Below are positions 49,418 through 58,226 of a stretch of DNA of 64,000 bases, one piece after another. Numbering within the stretch: the stretch's first letter is position 1; each line of letters opens with the position of its first letter. The position numbers were made by a program, and so were the translations under genes. This stretch comes from Kribbella qitaiheensis. GTDB lineage: Bacteria; Actinomycetota; Actinomycetes; Propionibacteriales; Kribbellaceae. The stretch is from contig NZ_CP043661.1 in NCBI RefSeq assembly GCF_014217565.1, forward strand, positions 6,944,001 to 7,008,000, written 5' to 3'. Under the pieces are notes generated by a model, which was not told the origin of the DNA, did not search any database, and was given only the letters and a program-made list of their open reading frames with translations.

Positions 49418-51481
49418 TTGACCAGAACAGAACAGGTGATCCCCGCACGCGACTCGAAGGACCCCGACTGGTGGCGGCAGGCCGTCGTCTACCAGATCTA
49501 CCCCCGCAGCTTCGCCGACTCGAACGCTGACGGCGTGGGGGACCTGCGGGGCATCATCAGCCGGGTTCCGTACCTGACCGAGCTGGGCATCGACGCCGTC
49601 TGGCTCAGCCCGTTCTACCCGTCCGCGCTGGCCGACGGCGGGTACGACGTCGACGACTACCGCGACGTCGACCCGCGTCTGGGCACCCTCACCGACTTCG
49701 ACGAACTGGTCCAGGCGCTGCACGGCGCCGGCATCAAGCTCATCGTGGACATCGTCCCGAACCACACCTCGAACCTGCACAAGTGGTTCCAGGAGGCACT
49801 GGCCGCGCCGAAGGGCTCACCCGCCCGCGACCGCTACATCTTCCGCGACGGCAAAACGCCCGACAGCGAAGCCTCCGACGGCACCGAAGCCCAAGGCACC
49901 GAAGCCCAAGGCACCGAAGCCCAAGGCACCGAAGCCCAAGGCACCGAAGCCCAAGGCACCGAAGCCCAAGGCACCGAAGCCCAAGGCACCGAAGCCCAAG
50001 GCACCGAAGCCCAAGGCACCGAAGCCCAAGGCACCGAAGCCCAAGGCACCGAAGCCCAAGGCACCGAAGCCCAAGGCACCGAAGCCCAAGGCACCGAAGC
50101 CCAAGGCACCGAAGCCCAAGGCACCGAAGCCCAAGGCACCGAAGCTCAAGGCACCGAAGCTCAAGGCACCGAAGCTCAAGGCACCGAAGCTCAAGGCACC
50201 GAAGCTCAAGGCACCGAAGCTCAAGGCACCGAAGCTCAAGGCACCGAAGCTCAAGGCACCGGCGCCGAAGGAACCGAGCCACCCTCCGACTGGGACTCCG
50301 TGTTCGGCGGTTCCGCCTGGGCCCAAGCACCCGACGGCCAGTGGTACCTGCACATGTTCGCCGCCGAGCAGCCAGACCTGAACTGGGACAACCCAGAGGT
50401 CCGCGACGACTTCCTGACCACCTTGCGCTTCTGGTCCGACCGAGGAGTCGACGGCTTCCGCGTTGATGTCGCCCACGCCCTCATCAAGGACCTGAGCGAG
50501 CCGCTGCCCTCCAAGACCACGCTGCCCAGGCAGTCCGAGTCCAACGGCCTCCACCCGCTCTGGGATCGCGAAGGCGTCCACGAGATCTACACCGAGTGGC
50601 GCAAGGTCCTCAACGAGTACGACCCGCCCCGGTCGGCCGTAGCGGAAGCCTTCGTCCCGGCCGCCCGGCGAGCGCGGTACGCAAGCGCGGACGGCCTCGG
50701 CCAGGCGTTCAACTTCGACCTCCTCCAGGCGGACTGGGACTACGACCGCTTTCGTCAGGTGATCAAGGAGAACCTCGCTCTCGCCGAGGACAACGGTTCC
50801 TCGAGCACCTGGGTCTTCTCCAACCACGACGTCGTCCGCCACGCGACGCGGTACGGGCTGCCGATGGATCCGGAAGGCGCCTGGCAGGACGGCAAGGCGT
50901 GGCTGTTGAGCAACGGCACCGAGCCGACCGTCGACGTCGTACAGGGCTTGCGGCGCGCGCGGGCCGCGGTGCTGCTGATGCTGGCGCTGCCCGGTTCGGC
51001 GTACCTCTATCAAGGCGAAGAGCTCGGCCTGCAGGAGGTCGGCGAGCTGCCGGCGGCAAGCCTGCAGGACCCGGCGTACTTCCGGTCGAAGGGCGCCGAG
51101 AAGGGTCGCGACGGCTGCCGCGTACCACTGCCGTGGACGATCGGCGGGCTGTCGTTCGGCTTCGGTGCAGGCGGCTCACACCTGCTCCAGCCGACGTGGT
51201 TCGGCCAGTACTCCGTGGAGGCGCAGGACGGTGACGCCGGTTCGACGCTGAGCCTCTACCGCAAGGCCCTCGCCGTACGCCGGGGCCTGCAGACCGGCGA
51301 GGGGCTCGAGTGGGTGGACGGAGTCGAGTGGGGTCTGCACTTCAAGCGCCCCGGCGGCTGGCAGTCGGTCACCAACTTCGGCGCCGCCCCGATCGAGCTC
51401 CCCGACGGCGCGGTCGTCCTGTCCAGCGGCCCGCTCGAAGGCGCCAAACTCCCCTCCGACACCACCGCCTGGCTCATCTAG
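49418..51481 (+). CDS. GH13 alpha-glucosidase with (GTEAQ)25 insertion
   Basis: A 687-residue GH13 alpha-glucosidase of the oligo-1,6-glucosidase/AglA type. Conserved regions: DIVPNHTSN, GFRVDVAHAL (nucleophile Asp350), AVAEAFV (acid Glu410) and FSNHDVVRH (Asp471). Residues 155-279 are 25 exact GTEAQ repeats inserted in domain B, between FRDGK and DWDSVFGGSAW; relatives have a short loop there. Without the insert the enzyme is about 555 residues, the normal size. It is divergent from a ROK repressor and probably induced by an alpha-glucoside. Confidence 0.92.
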   Translation: MTRTEQVIPARDSKDPDWWRQAVVYQIYPRSFADSNADGVGDLRGIISRVPYLTELGIDAVWLSPFYPSALADGGYDVDDYRDVDPRLGTLTDFDELVQALHGAGIKLIVDIVPNHTSNLHKWFQEALAAPKGSPARDRYIFRDGKTPDSEASDGTEAQGTEAQGTEAQGTEAQGTEAQGTEAQGTEAQGTEAQGTEAQGTEAQGTEAQGTEAQGTEAQGTEAQGTEAQGTEAQGTEAQGTEAQGTEAQGTEAQGTEAQGTEAQGTEAQGTEAQGTEAQGTGAEGTEPPSDWDSVFGGSAWAQAPDGQWYLHMFAAEQPDLNWDNPEVRDDFLTTLRFWSDRGVDGFRVDVAHALIKDLSEPLPSKTTLPRQSESNGLHPLWDREGVHEIYTEWRKVLNEYDPPRSAVAEAFVPAARRARYASADGLGQAFNFDLLQADWDYDRFRQVIKENLALAEDNGSSSTWVFSNHDVVRHATRYGLPMDPEGAWQDGKAWLLSNGTEPTVDVVQGLRRARAAVLLMLALPGSAYLYQGEELGLQEVGELPAASLQDPAYFRSKGAEKGRDGCRVPLPWTIGGLSFGFGAGGSHLLQPTWFGQYSVEAQDGDAGSTLSLYRKALAVRRGLQTGEGLEWVDGVEWGLHFKRPGGWQSVTNFGAAPIELPDGAVVLSSGPLEGAKLPSDTTAWLI
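49880..50254 (+). repeat. 25 x 15-bp minisatellite in GH13 gene
   Basis: Twenty-five head-to-tail units GGCACCGAAGCCCAA. Units 1-17 use GCC and units 18-25 (from 50135) use GCT for Ala; otherwise all are identical. The unit is a multiple of three, so gain or loss keeps the frame. A degenerate unit (GGCACCGGCGCCGAA) follows. Confidence 0.97.
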
Positions 51482-51586
51482 CAGCACGCGACCGGCCGCC
51501 CGACCAGAGCGGCCGATCCCGTACGACGTGGCGCGAGCGGCTGCCCCCTGCGGCCGTCTCGCGCCTCTACGCGGCAGGATGGGGCC

Positions 51587-52411
51587 GTGGAACCGACGCT
51601 TGGTGATGTGCTGGCCGTCCTGGACGAGTTGTACGACCCCGCCTGGGCGGAGAGCTGGGACGCGGTGGGTCTGGTGACCGGCGATCCCGCCCAGCCGGTG
51701 CGCAAGGTCTTGTTCGCGGTCGACCCGATGCGCGTCGTCATCGACGAGGCGATCGCGGGCGACTTCGACCTGCTTGTCACCCACCACCCCTTGCTACTCA
51801 AAGGAGTGAACAGCGTCGCGGCGATCACGCCCAAGGGCACCGTGATTCACGACCTGATCAAGAGCGAAACCGCCCTGCACGTCTGCCACACCAACGCGGA
51901 CAACGCGAACCCAGGCGTGAGCGACGCCCTCGCCAACAAGCTCGGCCTGCAAGACACCAGGCCGTTGAAACCGCTCCCGCAGGACCCGACCGGCAACCTC
52001 GGCGGCGGACGCATCGGCGTACTGGCGGAGCCGGTGACGCTCGAGGAGTTCGCCGCGAGAGTGGCCGCCAACCTGCCGCGGACGCAGCACGGCGTACGGG
52101 TGTCTGGTGACCCGCAGCGGCGGATCGAGACCGTCGCGGTCGTCGGGGGAGCGGGCGATACCGAGTTCGAGCGGGTCCGCGCCGCCGGCGTCGACGCGTA
52201 CGTCACGGCCGACCTGCGGCACCACCCGGCGACCGAGGCACGCGCGTACGACGAGGGCCCGGCGCTGGTCGACGTCGCCCACTGGGCGAGTGAGTGGCCG
52301 TGGCTCGAAGACGCCGCACGACTCCTGACTGCGAGGTTGGCAACCGGGGGCAGTACCGTGGACACTCACATCTCGACGCTCTGCACCGACGCCTGGACTT
52401 CGCGGCTCTGA
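51587..52411 (+). CDS. NIF3/YbgI-family dinuclear metal protein
   Basis: A 274-residue NIF3-like protein (GTP cyclohydrolase I type 2 family), forming hexameric rings with a dinuclear metal centre. Metal ligands are visible in VTHHPLLL, HTNADN and VDVAHWASEW. The GTG start at 51587 follows the preceding gene by 105 bases. In actinobacteria it is commonly linked with the zinc-ribbon protein and RNase H gene, as here. Molecular function unknown. Confidence 0.92.
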   Translation: MEPTLGDVLAVLDELYDPAWAESWDAVGLVTGDPAQPVRKVLFAVDPMRVVIDEAIAGDFDLLVTHHPLLLKGVNSVAAITPKGTVIHDLIKSETALHVCHTNADNANPGVSDALANKLGLQDTRPLKPLPQDPTGNLGGGRIGVLAEPVTLEEFAARVAANLPRTQHGVRVSGDPQRRIETVAVVGGAGDTEFERVRAAGVDAYVTADLRHHPATEARAYDEGPALVDVAHWASEWPWLEDAARLLTARLATGGSTVDTHISTLCTDAWTSRL

Positions 52412-52474
52412 CGGTGCCAGTGTTCCGCTGCGGGACACGAGAGCTGACAACTGAACTGATCTAAGGAGCCGACC

Positions 52475-53218
52475 CTGAACGCCGAGCCCGCCGTCCAACG
52501 CCGGTTGCTGGACCTGCAGGATCTCGATCTGCAGCTGGATCAGGTCGCGCACAAGCGCAAATCGCTGCCCGAGCACCAGGCCCTGGCCGAGCTGGCGGCG
52601 GAGAAGTCCGTGGTCGATCGCGAACTCGTCACCGCCGACACCGAGGTCAGCGACCTGCGGCGCGAGCAGAAGAAGGCCGACAGCGATGTCGACCAGGTCC
52701 GCCAGCGCAAGGCCCGCAACCAGCAGAAACTCGACTCCGGTCAGATCAGCTCGCCGCGCGATCTGGAGAACCTGCAGCACGAGATCGGTTCGCTCGATCG
52801 CCGGATCTCCAATCTGGAGGACGCCGAGCTCGAGGTGATGGAGCGGCTGGAGGCGGCCGAGGTGGTGCAGACCGACCTGCAGGCCCGCGCCGACGCCTTC
52901 GCCGGCCGGCAGACCGAGCTGGAGAGCATCCGCGACGGCGCGCTGAAGGAGCTCGACGAGCAGCGCACGGCCTTCGCCGACAAGCGCGCCACCGTCGCCG
53001 CGGAGCTTCCCACCGACCTGATCACGACGTACCAGAAGCTGCGCGAGCGCAATGGCGGGATCGGTGCCGCGCCGCTGGTCGGCAAGCGCTGCATGGGCTG
53101 CCGGATGGAGCTGGCGCCGTCCGACCTGAGCGCGATCAAGGTCGCCGCGCCCGACGCCGTACTGCGCTGTGAGGAGTGCGGCCGCATCCTCGTCCGTACT
53201 GCGGAGAGCAAGGTATGA
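52475..53218 (+). CDS. Zinc-ribbon coiled-coil protein (CT398-like)
   Basis: A 247-residue protein: a long charged coiled coil (residues about 20-175) followed by a zinc ribbon with two CxxC pairs (CMGC and CEEC). I prefer the CTG at 52475 as start. It lies six bases after AAGGAG (52463-52468), and the resulting N-terminus NAEPAVQRRLLDL matches relatives as I remember them (MNADP...). The TTG at 52505 lacks a ribosome site. The stop overlaps the next ATG by four bases. Function unknown; CT398-type proteins have been linked to secretion or RNA. Confidence 0.85.
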   Translation: MNAEPAVQRRLLDLQDLDLQLDQVAHKRKSLPEHQALAELAAEKSVVDRELVTADTEVSDLRREQKKADSDVDQVRQRKARNQQKLDSGQISSPRDLENLQHEIGSLDRRISNLEDAELEVMERLEAAEVVQTDLQARADAFAGRQTELESIRDGALKELDEQRTAFADKRATVAAELPTDLITTYQKLRERNGGIGAAPLVGKRCMGCRMELAPSDLSAIKVAAPDAVLRCEECGRILVRTAESKV

Positions 53219-54390
53219 GCTCTACACATTCTGACCCCACCCCACCACCCCGGTCAGGTCACCATGTCATCGTCGAGGCCGACGGTGGATCTCGGGGCAA
53301 CCCGGGACCGGCCTCGTACGGCGCGTTGGTGCGCGATCCGGCGACCGGTGAGGTGATCGCCCAGGCCGGCGTGACGATCGGCGTGGCGACCAACAACGTC
53401 GCGGAGTACAGCGGACTGATCGCCGGGCTCGAACTGGCCGCCGAGTACGCGCCGAACGCCTCGATCGAGGTGCGGATGGACTCCAAGCTGGTGATCGAGC
53501 AGATGGCCGGGCGCTGGAAGATCAAGCACCCGGACATGAAGCCGCTGGCGATGAAGGCCCAGTCGCTGGCGCCGTTCGGGACCGAGTGGACCTGGGTGCC
53601 GCGCGCCCAGAACTCCGCCGCGGACGCGCTCGCGAACATGGCGCTCGACGGTAAGCCGGTCCCGCTCCGCCCTGGCGCGGCGGCTCCCTCAGCCGCCGGG
53701 AAGACAGGCGCCGTACCGACCGAGGCGACCGATCAGCAGAAGGCGATGCGGGGCTGGGGCGCGCAGGCCGAGCCGCCGACCCAACTGATCTTCCTGCGGC
53801 ACGGCGAGACCCCGCACACCGTGGACAAGCGGTTCTCGGGCTCCGGTGGCGCCGACCCGGCATTGAGTGAGACCGGCGTTGCTCAGGCGCAGGCGGCCGC
53901 GCAGTACCTGTCGATGATCGGTGGCGTCGACGCGGTGATCTCGTCGCCGATGCTCCGCACGCGGCAGACGGCCGGGACCGTTGCCGACGCGCTCGGGCTC
54001 GACGTGGTGGTGAACGACGCGTGGGTCGAGTGCTCGTTCGGCGACTGGGACGGGTTCACCTTCGCCGAGGTGCAGGAGAAGTGGCCGGAGGCGCTCAACG
54101 CGTGGATGGAGTCGACGTCGGTCGCGCCGCCCGGTGGCGAGTCGTTCGACGCCTGCGCCCGGCGAGCCAGGTCCGCGCGGGACTCGGTGCTGTCGGCGTA
54201 CCCGGGCAAGACGGTCGTCGTCGTCACCCACGTGACGCCCATCAAGCTGATGGTTCGCGGCGTCCTGCAGGCCCCGATGACGTCGCTGTTCCGGATGGAA
54301 CTGCGGCCCGCGACCATCACCGAGATCCACTGGTACGCCGACGGCTTGGCCTCACTTAAGAGCTTCAACATCCAGCCCGCACTAGTCTGA
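53215..54390 (+). CDS. Bifunctional RNase H / histidine phosphatase
   Basis: A 391-residue fusion. Residues about 16-150 are a type I RNase H domain with Asp23, Glu64 and Asp89 and the final NSAADALAN. Residues about 185-385 are a histidine phosphatase (CobC-like) with FLRHGETP and VVVTHVTPIK. The same fusion is known in Mycobacterium tuberculosis (Rv2228c), where it has RNase H and alpha-ribazole phosphatase activity. The ATG overlaps the zinc-ribbon gene stop. Confidence 0.94.
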   Translation: MSSTHSDPTPPPRSGHHVIVEADGGSRGNPGPASYGALVRDPATGEVIAQAGVTIGVATNNVAEYSGLIAGLELAAEYAPNASIEVRMDSKLVIEQMAGRWKIKHPDMKPLAMKAQSLAPFGTEWTWVPRAQNSAADALANMALDGKPVPLRPGAAAPSAAGKTGAVPTEATDQQKAMRGWGAQAEPPTQLIFLRHGETPHTVDKRFSGSGGADPALSETGVAQAQAAAQYLSMIGGVDAVISSPMLRTRQTAGTVADALGLDVVVNDAWVECSFGDWDGFTFAEVQEKWPEALNAWMESTSVAPPGGESFDACARRARSARDSVLSAYPGKTVVVVTHVTPIKLMVRGVLQAPMTSLFRMELRPATITEIHWYADGLASLKSFNIQPALV

Positions 54391-54442
54391 CCTCTACAAC
54401 CCGCCACAACGGGGTGGTGGGCGGAGTGGACGGAGTGGTCGG

Positions 54443-55879
54443 GTGCCGTTGCAAAAGGTTCATTTCGCGGAGGAAGTCCCGGAGGTCTTCCGGGCGTCGT
54501 TGTCGGCGATCCGGCGCGAACTCGACGTACCGGCAGAGTTTCCGGCCGAGGTGGTGCAGGCGGCGCTGACCGCCGCCAAGAACCCCCGGCTGCCCGAGCT
54601 GGACCGGACCGAGATCGAGTTCGTCACGATCGATCCGCCGGACTCGATGGACCTCGACCAGGCGCTGCACATCGAGCGCGACGGCGACGGGTACACGGTG
54701 CACTACGCGATCGCGGACGTCGCGGCGTTCGTCCAGCCCGGCGACCCGATCGACGTGGAGGCCCGTAAGCGGGGCGAGACCCTCTACGCGCCGGACAAGC
54801 GCACCTCGCTGCACCCGCCGGAGCTTTCCGAAGGTGCGGCGTCGTTGCTGCCCGACCAGGTCCGGCCGGCGCTGCTGTGGACGATCCAGGTCGACGCCTC
54901 GGGCGAAGGCACGGACGTGAACTGCAAACGCGCGCTGGTGAAGTCGCGCGCCAAGCTGAACTACGCCGGCGTACAGCAGGACCTGGATGCCGGTACGGCG
55001 TCGGAGTCGCTGCAGTTGCTGCGCGAGGTCGGCAAGCTCCGCGAGCAGCGCGAACTCGAACGCGGCGGCGTCAACCTGCCGATCCCGGACCAGGAGGTTG
55101 TCACCGGCAACGGCGAATGGACCCTGGAGTTCCGCGCGCCGCTGCCGGTGGAGGGCTGGAACGCGCAGATCTCGCTGCTCACCGGGATGGGCGCCGCGCA
55201 CCTGATGATGTACGGCGAGATCGGGATCCTGCGGACGTTGCCGGAGTCCCACGACGACCTTCGCCGCAAACTGGAGAACACCGCGAAGGCGCTCGGGATC
55301 GGCTGGCCTGTCGGTACGTCGTACGCCCAGTTCATCCACGGCCTGGATCCGAAGGTGCCCGCCCACGCGGCGATGCTCGCTGCCTGCACGGTGCTCTTCC
55401 GCGGCGCCGGGTACACGTCGTTCTCGGGTGGAGTGCCGGAGCAGCCGGAGCACGCGGCGATGAAGTCGGAGTACGCGCACGTCACCGCGCCGCTGCGCCG
55501 GCTGGTGGATCGCTGGACCGGCGAGATCTGCGTGGCGCTGTGCGCGGACACTCCGGTGCCCGACTGGGTCCGCGAGTCGATGGACGAGATCCCGAAGATC
55601 ATGGACGAATGCGATCGCAAGGCCCACGCCTACGAACGCGCGATCGTGTCGATGGTCGAGGCCGGGCTGGTCGCCGAACAGGTCGGGTCCGAGTTCGACG
55701 GTGTGATCACCGACATCGACGACCGCGAGGAGACCCGGGGCATCGTCGCGCTGACCACGATCGCGATCGAAGGCCGGGTCACTGGCAAGACCGCACTGCC
55801 ACTCGGCCAACCGGTCCGCGTCAAGCTGATCAAGGCCGACATCACCGTCGGCACAATCGCCTTCGAACTACTCGGCTGA
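54443..55879 (+). CDS. RNB-domain ribonuclease (RNase II family)
   Basis: A 478-residue 3'-5' exoribonuclease of the RNase II/R family, shorter than E. coli RNase II and lacking recognisable cold-shock and S1 domains. The catalytic acidic cluster DPPDSMDLD lies at residues 64-72, and the typical GAGYTSFSGG and APLRRLVDRW blocks follow. The GTG start is preceded by a GGAG-rich stretch. It follows the RNase H gene by 52 bases. Confidence 0.9.
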   Translation: MPLQKVHFAEEVPEVFRASLSAIRRELDVPAEFPAEVVQAALTAAKNPRLPELDRTEIEFVTIDPPDSMDLDQALHIERDGDGYTVHYAIADVAAFVQPGDPIDVEARKRGETLYAPDKRTSLHPPELSEGAASLLPDQVRPALLWTIQVDASGEGTDVNCKRALVKSRAKLNYAGVQQDLDAGTASESLQLLREVGKLREQRELERGGVNLPIPDQEVVTGNGEWTLEFRAPLPVEGWNAQISLLTGMGAAHLMMYGEIGILRTLPESHDDLRRKLENTAKALGIGWPVGTSYAQFIHGLDPKVPAHAAMLAACTVLFRGAGYTSFSGGVPEQPEHAAMKSEYAHVTAPLRRLVDRWTGEICVALCADTPVPDWVRESMDEIPKIMDECDRKAHAYERAIVSMVEAGLVAEQVGSEFDGVITDIDDREETRGIVALTTIAIEGRVTGKTALPLGQPVRVKLIKADITVGTIAFELLG

Positions 55880-55927
55880 ACAGTTGGTTCGCAACCGACT
55901 GGAGGATCGTCGTGCCATGCTGTCGGC

Positions 55928-56857
55928 GTGTCTTCGGCGATCGGGCTTAGGGTGCCGTCGCCGGTGGTCGAGCTGGCGGACGAGCGGCTGGCGGCGGGTG
56001 GGGTTCGCGTGCTGCTGAAGCGGGACGATCTGATTCATCCGGAACTGCCGGGCAACAAGTGGCGGAAGTTGAAGTACAACCTTGTCGCGGCTCGCGAGCA
56101 GGGACACGACACCCTGCTGACCTTCGGTGGTGCGTACTCCAACCACCTCCGGGCGACCGCGGCTGCCGGTCACTACGGATCATTCCGCACCATCGGGGTG
56201 GTCCGCGGCGAACAGCACCTCCCACTGAATCCCTCCCTCTCGTACGCCGAGGCGCGCGGGATGCAGCTGAGCTACCTTGACCGAACCACCTACCGATCCA
56301 AGGCATCCGCTGAGGTCATCGAGACCCTTCACCAGGAGTTCGGGGACTTCTACCTCCTGCCCGAAGGCGGCAGCAACCGGGAGGCGGTCATCGGCTGCGC
56401 GGAGCTTCCCGCCGAGCTCGAAGACCACTTCGACGTGCTCTTCTGCGCGGTAGGTACCGGCGGCACCCTCGCCGGCATCGCGGCTGGTCTGTCACCCGGT
56501 CAGCGAGCCATCGGCATCCCTGTCATCAAGGGTGGCGAGTATCTCGAGCAGGAGATCACCAACCTCCAAACCCTCGCGTTCGGTAGCCGCCGAGGCAACT
56601 GGACTCTCAACCATGCCCACCACTTCGGCGGCTACGCGAAACGCACCCCAACCCTCGACCACTTCATCACCGACTTCGAGACCCGCCACCACCTCCGCCT
56701 GGACTGGGTCTACGTCGCGAAGATGATGCACGCCCTCTACACCCAAGCAGCACAAGGAGCTTTCGCCCCCGGTACGACGATCGTTGCCGTGATCACCGGC
56801 TCCGACGAGCTCCCGACCTCTGAGAACGAACCCAACGCCCCATCACCAAAGGCTTAG
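55928..56857 (+). CDS. PLP-dependent D-cysteine desulfhydrase / ACC deaminase-like enzyme
   Basis: A 309-residue fold-type II PLP enzyme. The PLP lysine is Lys44 in PGNKWRKLKYN; the phosphate loop is GTGGTLAG and the N-terminal motif TFGGAYSNH is typical of the ACC deaminase/D-cysteine desulfhydrase group. Which amino acid it uses is uncertain. It converges on the DUF899 gene, and the two stop codons overlap by four bases (TTAG). Confidence 0.85.
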   Translation: MSSAIGLRVPSPVVELADERLAAGGVRVLLKRDDLIHPELPGNKWRKLKYNLVAAREQGHDTLLTFGGAYSNHLRATAAAGHYGSFRTIGVVRGEQHLPLNPSLSYAEARGMQLSYLDRTTYRSKASAEVIETLHQEFGDFYLLPEGGSNREAVIGCAELPAELEDHFDVLFCAVGTGGTLAGIAAGLSPGQRAIGIPVIKGGEYLEQEITNLQTLAFGSRRGNWTLNHAHHFGGYAKRTPTLDHFITDFETRHHLRLDWVYVAKMMHALYTQAAQGAFAPGTTIVAVITGSDELPTSENEPNAPSPKA

Positions 56858-57624
56858 TGGCAGTGCTCTTCGGTTTCCCGGTGGGTGATGCTGGGGTCGC
56901 CGGCTGGGGCGCCCAGACCGGTGGTGCGGCCTGAAGGTTGTTCCCAAGGTTCCTGGCGGCCAAGGGCGGTGAGGTCTATGACGTTTCCGCTGAAGCCCAG
57001 GGAGTCACAGCCGCGCCCGTACGTGGAGTAGGTGTGGTGGACGGCGTCGTCGGTGCGGAGGAAGCAGCTCATGCCGTGGAGGTCGAACGGTTGCTCGGTC
57101 TGGCTGAACTCACTTCCGGAGAGTTGGTCCCACTCGCGCTTCGTCCGATAGTTGTACTCGAAGGGCACCACGGAGTCGTCGAGGGTGACGCCGAAGTCGT
57201 AGTTGAAGGTCGTGCCGGCCGACGAGTACCACGGGAACGTCCAGCCCATCCGCTGCTTGAAGGCGGCGATCTTCTCGTACGGCGCGCGCGAGATCGCGGC
57301 GAAAGTGGTGGCCCGGTCGGTGAGCCCGTTCAGATGGCCGATGTCGTCGGCGAACCCGGAGCAGTTCGGGCAGCCCGCGTCCCACTCGGGCTGGAACATG
57401 AAGTGGTACACGACCAGCTGCAGCCGGCCCTGGAAGAGGTCTACCAGCCGGATCGAGCCGTCCGGGCCGGTGAACACGTAGTCCTGCTCGACCTGCACCA
57501 TCGGCAGCCGACGGCGGTTCGCGTTCAGCTCGTCCCGCCGCTTGGTGAATTCCTTCTCCTCCTGCAGGAACTTCTTCCGCGCGACGAGCCACTCCGAGCG
57601 CGAGACGACCTCAGGCAGTTCCAT
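56854..57624 (-). CDS. DUF899 thioredoxin-fold protein
   Basis: A 256-residue DUF899 protein with the family blocks LVARKKFLQEEKEFTK, LPMVQVEQDYVF, CPNCSGFAD (Cys-x-x-Cys) and FPWYSSAGTTFNYDFG. The family has a thioredoxin-like fold and unknown function. AGGAG precedes the ATG. Its stop overlaps the convergent PLP gene. Confidence 0.9.
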   Translation of the reverse strand: MELPEVVSRSEWLVARKKFLQEEKEFTKRRDELNANRRRLPMVQVEQDYVFTGPDGSIRLVDLFQGRLQLVVYHFMFQPEWDAGCPNCSGFADDIGHLNGLTDRATTFAAISRAPYEKIAAFKQRMGWTFPWYSSAGTTFNYDFGVTLDDSVVPFEYNYRTKREWDQLSGSEFSQTEQPFDLHGMSCFLRTDDAVHHTYSTYGRGCDSLGFSGNVIDLTALGRQEPWEQPSGRTTGLGAPAGDPSITHRETEEHCH

Positions 57625-57707
57625 TCTTTCTCCTGCTCACCGGCACCCGACGCGGGTGCGTTCACAGGCAACGTCGTAACCGGCCGAGGCGCCTCGACAT
57701 CGCAGTA

Positions 57708-58190
57708 CTAGGTCAGCTCGACCTCGTACGTCTGGCTGAGCAGGCCCTCGCCGAACAACTCATGCGGCTCCTGCGCTGTCAGCGTGAATCCGCGGGCCAG
57801 GTAGATGTTGCGTGCGGCGATCAGCGGATCGTTCGTCCACAGCACCATTCGCTTGTAGCCGGCCGCTCGCGCGAAGTCGAGGCAGGTGTCGACCAACCTG
57901 CCGCCGAGACCATGCCCACGGGCGGACGGATGCAGGAGCAGCAGCCGCAGCTTGGCCGTCGCCGCATCCGGGCCACGAACGCAGAAGATCGAGCCGAGCC
58001 GTTCGTCATCCTGTTCGGCGATCCAGGCGGCCTCGAGGTCCGGGTCGTACGTCGTGGCGAAGTCGGCCACGATCCGCGCGACCAGCCCCTCGTAGTCCAG
58101 CCCCCAGCCGTACTCCGCGGCGTACAGCTCGCCATGCGCCTGCAGCACCCAGCCGAGATCGCCCGGCCGGCCAAGTCTTCTGATCTGCAT
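57708..58190 (-). CDS. GNAT-family N-acetyltransferase
   Basis: A 160-residue GNAT acetyltransferase. The acetyl-CoA loop is ARGHGLGGRLVD in the pattern Q/R-x-x-G-x-G/A, preceded by LRLLLLHPSARG, and YLARGF follows near the end. Often fused downstream of MarR in relatives, but here stands alone and divergent from a TetR-type gene across 35 bases. Substrate unknown. Confidence 0.88.
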   Translation of the reverse strand: MQIRRLGRPGDLGWVLQAHGELYAAEYGWGLDYEGLVARIVADFATTYDPDLEAAWIAEQDDERLGSIFCVRGPDAATAKLRLLLLHPSARGHGLGGRLVDTCLDFARAAGYKRMVLWTNDPLIAARNIYLARGFTLTAQEPHELFGEGLLSQTYEVELT

Positions 58191-58208
58191 CTGCCACCAC
58201 CCACTCTA

Positions 58209-58226
58209 CTGACACGACTGTTTCAG
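58209..58226. promoter_or_regulatory. Candidate TetR operator
   Basis: An imperfect dyad CTGACAC-GACT-GTTTCAG lies in the 35-base gap between the divergent GNAT and TetR genes and touches the GTG start of the latter. Its position suits repression of both genes. Confidence 0.45.

Noticed and set aside
49783..50466. Repetitive open frames in other frames over the 15-bp minisatellite
   Set aside because: They are by-products of the repeat; only the GTEAQ frame continues into conserved GH13 sequence on both sides.
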